Assembly (NCBI GenBank): GCA_017615355.1
Contig: JAGAAJ010000046.1
Location: 28,242 to 92,241 of the forward strand
DNA: 64,000 nucleotides
Source: Prevotella sp.
GTDB taxonomy: Bacteria; Bacteroidota; Bacteroidia; Bacteroidales; Bacteroidaceae
Direction of reading: 5' to 3'
Under the pieces are notes generated by a model that was given only the letters and a program-made list of their open reading frames with translations, had not been told where the DNA came from and ran no database searches. The translations under genes and the position numbers were made by a program. Each line of letters begins with the position of its first letter. Within the stretch, counting starts at the first letter, position 1. Shown one piece after another: positions 59,094 through 64,000 of this stretch.

Positions 59094-62000
59094 TTAGAAA
59101 TTGATGTTCAGGCCCACTTGCCATGCACGAGAAGAGGGATAGTAGCCACAGTCAATACCAGAGGCCCAGCTGGTTCCGTTGCCGAAGCCGACCTCGGGAT
59201 CCATACCAGAGTAGCCGGTGAAGGTGAAGAAGTTGCTGAGGGATACATAGAGACGGCACTTCTGTACGGGAAGCTTAGAGTACAGGCGCTTGAAGTCATA
59301 GCCGAAGGAGATGCGTGAAATCTTGAAGAAGTCGGCATCCTCAATCCATACGCGTGAAATCTCAGACATGTTTGCTGTCTTGCCGTCGGAGAAACGCGGA
59401 TACTGATTGGTGCTGCCCTCGCCTGTCCAGTACTTGGTATAGACATCTGTACAGTAGTTGTCATCGGGATGGTCGGAGAACTGACGATAGCTCTTGGCCA
59501 CCTGCTGTCCGAAGCTGCCATAACCATTGATGCCGAAGTCGAAGCCCTTATAGGCGATGTTGATGTTCAGACCCACGGTATAGTCAGGATTCGGGTCGCC
59601 AATCATCGTCTTGTCTTCGTCGCCCTTGTCAATCTTACCATTTCCGTTCACATCCTTGAACATCACGTCACCAGGCTGCAACGACTCACCCTGCAGGGAG
59701 TTGGCCTTGTCGCCGCCGCAGTTGCGGTCGAGGTATTCCTGCAGTTGCTGCTCGTTCTGGATGATACCTTCCATTTCGTAGCCCCAGAAGTAGCCGATAG
59801 GATAGCCCACCTCTAAGCGATAGAGCTCGGCGGTGTTCTGGGCAATGGCGTTGGAACCGCCGTGGATGATGCCCTCGGAGTTGGCCAGACGGGTAACCTC
59901 GTTCTTGTTGTGCGAGAGGTTGGCCGTGATGCCGTACTTGAAGTCCTTGCCAATCCTGTCGTTCCACGTCAGCTGGATTTCGTAACCCTTGTTCTGGATG
60001 TCACCGCCGTTGATGTAGGGTGCGCCAGTACCATAGGAGAGCAGCGTCGGGGCACGTACCAGCCAGTCTTTGGTGGTCTTATTGTACCAGTCGAAGCTGA
60101 AGCCCAGTCGGTTGTTCAGGAAACGGGCATCAAGGCCGAAGTCCAGCTGCTCGGAGGTCTCCCACTTCACGTCCTCGTTGGGAAGGATGTCGGGATAGGC
60201 GCCGATGCCGGGGTTGTCCTTATTGTCGAAATAGTAGGGGTCGTCGAAGGCGACGGTGGCCACATACTGGAAGCTGGAGATGTTGCAGTTACCGTTCTGT
60301 CCCCAGCTGGCACGCAGTTTCAGGAAGTCGAGCCAGCTCTGGGTCGATTCCATGAAGCTCTCGTTCGAGATGACCCAGCCGGCTGATACCGAGGGGAAGT
60401 AGCCCCAGCGGTGGCCGCGCTTGAAGTTGGAAGAACCGTCGGCACGGAGCACTAACGAGAGCAGGTAGGTCTCGTCGTAGTTGTAGTTCACACGTCCGAA
60501 GAACGATGACAGGGCGCCTTGAGCCTCGGGGCTGCCGCCGATGGAGGTATAGGCGGGATCTACCACGTTGGCGTTGGTAATGAAGGCGTGGTCGAACGAG
60601 CCAGGGAAGAGCGAGTTGGAGTTGGTAACGCTGACACCGTTGCCATAGCCCCACTTCTCGACAGACTGTCCTAACAGGGCATCAATATGGTGCTTGTCGA
60701 ATGCCTTGACGTAGTTCAGCGTGTTCTCCAACGACCAGCGGATGCTGTACGATTGGTTCTGGCTGACGTCATCGTTGGGGTTCGATTTCTTTGAGCTCAA
60801 CTCATAGACGGGCACGTAGCTGCGGCCTTCCCTGTGGCGGTAGAGCCATCCGGCGCTGGTACGCCAGGTCAGGTCCTTGATGGGTGAGAACTCCAGGAAG
60901 AAGTTGGTCTGCAGGCGCCAGCCCTTCGTATAGCTGTTGCCATTGTCATATTTCATCTGTGCCAGCGGGTTGGCCATCTCAGCGCTGAAGTCCCAGCCGT
61001 CGGCCTGGATATCGGCATACTCATAGAAATCGCCATTGTCGTTATAGGCAGGCAGCAGCGGTGACATGGCCAGCAGGTTGCGGATGCTGTTGCCATAGAT
61101 ACCGCCGATGGACACGCCCTTCTTGTTGGTTGTTGAGAAGGTGATATTCTCACCGAACTTCAGGATGTCGCGGCCCTTCTTCTTAATCAAAGAGTAGTCG
61201 GAGTTCATGCGCACCGTGTAACGGTCGAACTTCGGGTCGGCAGGCCAGCCGATGGTACCTGTCTGGTGGTATTTGCTGAAGCCTAATGAGAAACGTGACA
61301 CGTCGGAACCGCCAGAGATGTTGATGGAGGCATTGTGCATCGGCGCATTGTCGATGGTCGTCTCCTCCAGCCAGTTCGTGCCGTTCCATGTGCCGTTCTG
61401 TATCTGGGCGTACTGCTTGGGAATCAGCGTGGCCCAGTCGTAGGTAGCAACGCCCTGAATGGTGTAGGCCTTGTCGTTGATTTCCATATACTGCTTAGCG
61501 TTCAGCGGCGTCACATCGTTGGTGTTCGGGTTCTGCCAGCCCATGTAACCGTCGAAGGTCACTTGCACGTGTCCGGGCTTGCCTTTCTTGGTGGTCACCA
61601 GGATGACACCGTTAGATGCACGGGCACCATAGATGGCACTGGAGGCAGCATCCTTCAGCACGTCGATGCTCTCGATGTCGTTAGGCGAGAGGTCGTCAAT
61701 GCTTGCACCAGGCACGCCATCGACTACATAAAGCGGCGTGTTCGAGCCAGCGGTACCCATACCGCGGATCACCACTTTGTAGCCCTCACCCGGCTGGCCG
61801 GAGTTCATCACGATGTTCATACCGGTGGTCTGGCTTTGCAGGGCTCCGAAGGCATCAACGGCGTTCATTGCTGCAATGTTGTCAGAAGTAACATGCACCG
61901 TGGAGCCGGTCACCAACTTCTTGCGCTGGGTACCATAACCCACAACCACCACATCGTTCAGGGTGTTTGTGTCTTCAGCCAAGCTGATACGGATGTTCTG

Positions 62001-62273
62001 ACGTCCGGCTACATTCACCTTCTGGGTGACGTAGCCCACATAAGAAATCTCGAGCTGGGCATTGGCAGCGGCAGTGATTGTGAACGCTCCGTTCACATCG
62101 GTGACGCTACCACCTTTTGCTCCAACCAATTTCACTGATGCACCGATGATGGGTTCACCAGCTCCATCGACTACTGTTCCCTTTACTGTGCTCTGAGCCA
62201 GTGCCCCGAAGGGGAACAAGCAGAGCAGGGCAAGCAGCATAAGCGGCTTTTGTAGTGCTTTGAATCTTAACAT
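59094..62273 (-). CDS. SusC/RagA TonB-linked outer-membrane transporter
   Basis: A 1059-residue TonB-dependent receptor. Signal peptide (FPFGALAQ), then an N-terminal carboxypeptidase-regulatory domain (VKGTVVDGAGEPIIGASVKL), plug domain (NDVVVVGYGTQRKKLVTGST; SIDVLKDAASSAIYGARASN) and 22-strand barrel ending in aromatic F (WQVGLNINF). It imports glycans or peptides with the SusD protein downstream. The operon has no adjacent HTCS, SusR or FecR/ECF regulator; promoter TATCTTTG at 62357. Confidence 0.96.
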   Translation of the reverse strand: MLRFKALQKPLMLLALLCLFPFGALAQSTVKGTVVDGAGEPIIGASVKLVGAKGGSVTDVNGAFTITAAANAQLEISYVGYVTQKVNVAGRQNIRISLAEDTNTLNDVVVVGYGTQRKKLVTGSTVHVTSDNIAAMNAVDAFGALQSQTTGMNIVMNSGQPGEGYKVVIRGMGTAGSNTPLYVVDGVPGASIDDLSPNDIESIDVLKDAASSAIYGARASNGVILVTTKKGKPGHVQVTFDGYMGWQNPNTNDVTPLNAKQYMEINDKAYTIQGVATYDWATLIPKQYAQIQNGTWNGTNWLEETTIDNAPMHNASINISGGSDVSRFSLGFSKYHQTGTIGWPADPKFDRYTVRMNSDYSLIKKKGRDILKFGENITFSTTNKKGVSIGGIYGNSIRNLLAMSPLLPAYNDNGDFYEYADIQADGWDFSAEMANPLAQMKYDNGNSYTKGWRLQTNFFLEFSPIKDLTWRTSAGWLYRHREGRSYVPVYELSSKKSNPNDDVSQNQSYSIRWSLENTLNYVKAFDKHHIDALLGQSVEKWGYGNGVSVTNSNSLFPGSFDHAFITNANVVDPAYTSIGGSPEAQGALSSFFGRVNYNYDETYLLSLVLRADGSSNFKRGHRWGYFPSVSAGWVISNESFMESTQSWLDFLKLRASWGQNGNCNISSFQYVATVAFDDPYYFDNKDNPGIGAYPDILPNEDVKWETSEQLDFGLDARFLNNRLGFSFDWYNKTTKDWLVRAPTLLSYGTGAPYINGGDIQNKGYEIQLTWNDRIGKDFKYGITANLSHNKNEVTRLANSEGIIHGGSNAIAQNTAELYRLEVGYPIGYFWGYEMEGIIQNEQQLQEYLDRNCGGDKANSLQGESLQPGDVMFKDVNGNGKIDKGDEDKTMIGDPNPDYTVGLNINIAYKGFDFGINGYGSFGQQVAKSYRQFSDHPDDNYCTDVYTKYWTGEGSTNQYPRFSDGKTANMSEISRVWIEDADFFKISRISFGYDFKRLYSKLPVQKCRLYVSLSNFFTFTGYSGMDPEVGFGNGTSWASGIDCGYYPSSRAWQVGLNINF

Positions 62274-62356
62274 AGCATGTTTGGTTTTTAATTAATAATA
62301 AGAATAAAATAATTAGGTTGTTTACCTTTTTTGAGTTCTTAGCTTTTATGACGGTA

Positions 62357-62364
62357 CAAAGATA
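62357..62364 (-). promoter_or_regulatory. susC -7 box (TATCTTTG)
   Basis: TATCTTTG on the minus strand, 83 bp before the susC ATG. Confidence 0.6.
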
Positions 62365-62424
62365 GGCAATTTTGTAAAAATAAACTTTGCACAGAGTTAC
62401 ATCATTCTTGCAGTATGTAACTAA

Positions 62425-62462
62425 AAACTGATGCCGCGTCGTTTCGACGTAGCACCAGTTTC
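62425..62462 (-). terminator. Terminator after the merR gene
   Basis: AAACTG.TGC...GTCG pairs with CGAC...GCA.CAGTTT (62425-62462), with a T-run (TTTTTAG) on the minus-strand side. It separates the MNT-HEPN-merR transcript from the susC promoter. Confidence 0.7.
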
Positions 62463-62492
62463 GGAACTATCAATGATAAATTAATGTATGGT

Positions 62493-62843
62493 TTATTGCA
62501 GCCCGTCGAGGTGACGTTTCAGCTGCTGCAAGTCGTCGCGGATGTCGATGAGCCGTGTCAGCACTTCGGCCTTGCGGTCGCTGCCGTCGCGGTTGGCATT
62601 GATCATCTTGCGGGCGGCGGCCAGCTTGAAGCCGCGCACCTTCACCAGATTGTGGATTAGGCGTATTTGCTCGATGTCTTTCTCGGCATACTGGCGCACC
62701 TCGTTGGGGCCGCTGGTCTTCGGCTTCAGGTAGGGGAACTCTGTCTCCCAGTAGCGCAGGGTGCTCTCGTTCAGGCCGAACATCTCGGCCACCTCCTTAA
62801 TGGAGTAGTAGAGCTTGAGGTTTTTGTTCAGATTCAGTGCCAT
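62493..62843 (-). CDS. MerR-family transcriptional regulator
   Basis: A 116-residue DNA-binding protein. The winged HTH begins YYSIKEVAEMFGLNESTLRY and continues WETEFPYLKPKTSGPNEVRQ, as in MerR proteins; the C-terminal helix (DDLQQLKRHLDGLQ) would dimerise as a coiled coil. No metal-binding cysteines are present, so it is not a metal sensor of the classic type. It lies 18 bp after the HEPN gene on the same strand. Bacteroidetes carry a conserved small MerR of this kind with unknown targets. Confidence 0.92.
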   Translation of the reverse strand: MALNLNKNLKLYYSIKEVAEMFGLNESTLRYWETEFPYLKPKTSGPNEVRQYAEKDIEQIRLIHNLVKVRGFKLAAARKMINANRDGSDRKAEVLTRLIDIRDDLQQLKRHLDGLQ

Positions 62844-62861
62844 TGTCGTCGTTGCTTTATT

Positions 62862-63245
62862 TTATTCCTTTATTATTTCTACTAGTTTCTCAATAAACTC
62901 TTTTGATAATGGTGCCATTTCCAGTACTTCCTCTTTTGTTACTTCAGCCACGCTATTGTAGTCTGCTTTATGCCGAAGCTGTACCATACGGGCAAAAAAG
63001 CGTCCAAACTTTTTATCTATTATGCCAGCTAAAATGAAGTCCTGCCCTAAATGGGTGAGCGAACCTTCATGAGTCTTTGCTGGGATCCCTCGTGAGATAA
63101 AAAGACCTTGAAGCATGTGATAGCATGCATAATAATATCTGTTTGCGGCTATGTCCCAACGGCATTGCTGCACCATATCGTCGGCCTCAGCCAACATCCT
63201 GTATGACTTCTCCTCTTGTAGCTTTATTAGCAAATCCTTATCCAT
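62862..63245 (-). CDS. HEPN-domain protein (toxin of a MNT-HEPN pair)
   Basis: A 127-residue all-helical HEPN protein. YYYACYHMLQGLFISRGIPA and the late motif MVQLRHKADYNSV (R-x-K-ADY) fit the HEPN domain of the MNT-associated type. In MNT-HEPN (HepT/MntA) systems HEPN is a ribonuclease toxin, silenced by AMPylation by its nucleotidyltransferase. The Rx4-6H-type active site is not perfectly clear here. It follows the nucleotidyltransferase by 5 bp. Lower GC than flanking genes suggests mobility. Confidence 0.85.
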   Translation of the reverse strand: MDKDLLIKLQEEKSYRMLAEADDMVQQCRWDIAANRYYYACYHMLQGLFISRGIPAKTHEGSLTHLGQDFILAGIIDKKFGRFFARMVQLRHKADYNSVAEVTKEEVLEMAPLSKEFIEKLVEIIKE

Positions 63246-63250
63246 AAGGC

Positions 63251-63574
63251 TCAGATTAGACTAATGCCGTCGCGTGTAACATTGTCATAAAAGGGGGTGA
63301 TACTATTTGCATCCCATTCATCTTTTGTGTACATGATAGGATTTATTTGCTCATTCAGTTTCCATCCGAGTTCAACGAAAGGAAAACTTACATCATCATA
63401 GTCTCTCTGCTCTAGTCTGTTTTTGGGTAAAACAATCAAGATGTCCCAGTCAGAGCCTTTCTTAGCTTTCCCTCGTGCCCTGGAACCAAAAAGAACAATG
63501 GAACTGCCTTTTGGAGCAGCCTCTCGGGCAATAGCCTTAATTTGGTTCAGCACCATTCTGTTCTTGTTGGTCAT
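63251..63574 (-). CDS. Minimal nucleotidyltransferase (MNT), antitoxin partner of HEPN
   Basis: A 107-residue Pol-beta-fold nucleotidyltransferase, started at 63574 (MTNKNRMVLNQIKAIAREAA); ATG at 63556 is an alternative. The catalytic motif VLFGSRARGKAKKGSDWDIL (GS...DxD) is intact. In known pairs the MNT AMPylates and inactivates the HEPN toxin; its own -7 box lies at 63595. The open frame extending to 63736 runs into the repeat array and is not coding. Confidence 0.88.
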   Translation of the reverse strand: MTNKNRMVLNQIKAIAREAAPKGSSIVLFGSRARGKAKKGSDWDILIVLPKNRLEQRDYDDVSFPFVELGWKLNEQINPIMYTKDEWDANSITPFYDNVTRDGISLI

Positions 63575-63594
63575 GTTATGATAATATTTGTCTG

Positions 63595-63602
63595 CAAAGT
63601 TA
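63595..63602 (-). promoter_or_regulatory. -7 box (TAACTTTG) for MNT-HEPN-merR
   Basis: TAACTTTG on the minus strand, 20 bp before the ATG at 63574. Confidence 0.6.
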
Positions 63603-63656
63603 GTGCATTTTGTTGAGATAGCCAAAGAATCTTCCAGTTTTTTTGAGCGCTTCCTG

Positions 63657-63766
63657 AAAACAGATGCCGTTTCCAGGGTTTGGAAACGGCATCTTTGGGC
63701 TTCGGAAAAGGCACCTTTTTGCCTTGAAGAAGGCACCTTTTTGCCCAGGAAACGGCATCTGTTTTT
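63657..63766. repeat. 22-bp-period array with terminal inverted repeat
   Basis: An 18-bp perfect inverted repeat (63657-63674 and 63748-63765, core AGATGCCGTTTCC) encloses 22-bp units of the form GGAAACGGCATC / GGAAAAGGCACC. An inner hairpin (63662-63674 with 63682-63694, 13-bp stem) is also possible. Same architecture as the GAGCCTC array at 639 but different sequence. Confidence 0.8.
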
Positions 63767-63787
63767 ATTAGGATGATATAGAGGTGA

Positions 63788-64000
63788 TTATTTGAAAATC
63801 AGCTGTGCGAAGTTGTAGAGGCCGTACTTCCAGACGACGAAGTTGTGACCTTGGTCAGGATAGTTGATGAGGGTACAGGGGATGCCCTTCTCGTCGCAGA
63901 AGGCCTTGAGCTGTGCACTGTTGTTCATCAGACCGTCGGCACCACCGCATACCATCCACAGAAGCTTGTTCTCCTTCTTCACCTTCTCCACGTCAGGGAT
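63788..64000 (-). CDS. Esterase (alpha/beta hydrolase, CE1-like), 3' part
   Basis: The gene runs off the right edge; 71 codons including the stop (about 70 residues of the C-terminus) are present. LLWMVCGGADGLM and the catalytic-His region YPDQGHNFVVWKYGLYNFAQ resemble putative carbohydrate esterases (feruloyl/acetyl xylan esterase type, often with D and H in this spacing). The upstream frame is open to the window edge (IPDVEKVKKENK). It is not part of the susCD operon. Confidence 0.75.
   Translation of the reverse strand: MPDVEKVKKENKLLWMVCGGADGLMNNSAQLKAFCDEKGIPCTLINYPDQGHNFVVWKYGLYNFAQLIFK

Noticed and set aside
63575-63736. Upstream extension of the nucleotidyltransferase frame to 63736
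   Set aside because: It runs through the promoter box and into the repeat array; family similarity begins at 63574.

Overview
The window reads as a chromosomal segment of a Bacteroidales bacterium, most likely Prevotellaceae (Prevotella, Segatella or a relative). Evidence: a SusC/SusD pair, type IX secretion (T9SS) C-terminal sorting tails, Bacteroidetes-restricted families (DUF4294, DUF6029, Omp28, DUF4290, DUF4827, DUF4369, TamL/TamB), MurA with Asp at the usual Cys site, and the Bacteroidetes -7 promoter box TAnnTTTG in front of about twenty genes. No tRNA, rRNA, CRISPR array, integrase or transposase was seen.

Layout. 1-6900: 3' end of an AraC regulator, a DUF4294 protein, then an envelope/redox operon (TlpA-like thioredoxin, DUF6029 barrel, Omp28 lipoprotein, Omp28-like T9SS cargo). 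7028-16487: housekeeping genes gyrB, pnp, a DUF3109 gene, ung, a lipoprotein phosphatase, an M23/LysM peptidase and gpmI. 16643-23540: secreted and accessory genes: a C10 (streptopain-like) protease, a WG-repeat protein, an AT-richer T9SS cargo gene plus a 50-residue peptide gene, bracketed by a direct repeat of the recG 3' end. 23539-32359: a frameshifted recG, nrdG, the DUF4827-glmM-DUF4369 operon, a DHH phosphoesterase, a sugar nucleotidyltransferase and an LRR lipoprotein. 32356-40600: an AT-rich acyltransferase and the TamL-TamB envelope pair. 40725-50372: an AraC regulator, the DUF4290-murA-rimM-ptb-buk run, tsaB, mutY, an ECF sigma factor with a putative anti-sigma, and an EamA exporter. 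50487-55484: a decayed permease tail, a two-gene TIR/LRR system and 790 bp of palindrome-rich non-coding DNA. 55485-64000: a sensor kinase pair, susD-susC, a MerR regulator, a MNT-HEPN toxin-antitoxin pair and the 3' end of an esterase.

Two themes stand out. First, the pair at 50693-54695: a membrane protein with a cytoplasmic TIR domain, translationally coupled to an exported coiled-coil/BspA-type LRR protein. It looks like a Toll-like receptor split into two polypeptides, and I do not recognise it as a named system. Second, the window is full of short-period repeats. Heptamer tracts lie inside coding sequences (C10 protease, recG, tamL, murA twice). Nonamer CTAGTnnnn tracts lie in glmM, tamL and before rimM. 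A 21-bp-period GAGCCTC array follows stop codons, and a hairpin-flanked 22-bp array lies near the right end. Heptamer gain or loss changes the reading frame. recG is currently out of frame by exactly one extra heptamer, so slippage may act as an on/off switch.

Regulation visible in the sequence: several promoters sit so close to the start codon (DUF4294, nrdG, mutY, the gene at 57132) that the mRNAs are probably leaderless. Convergent genes are separated by strong, often bidirectional hairpin terminators.
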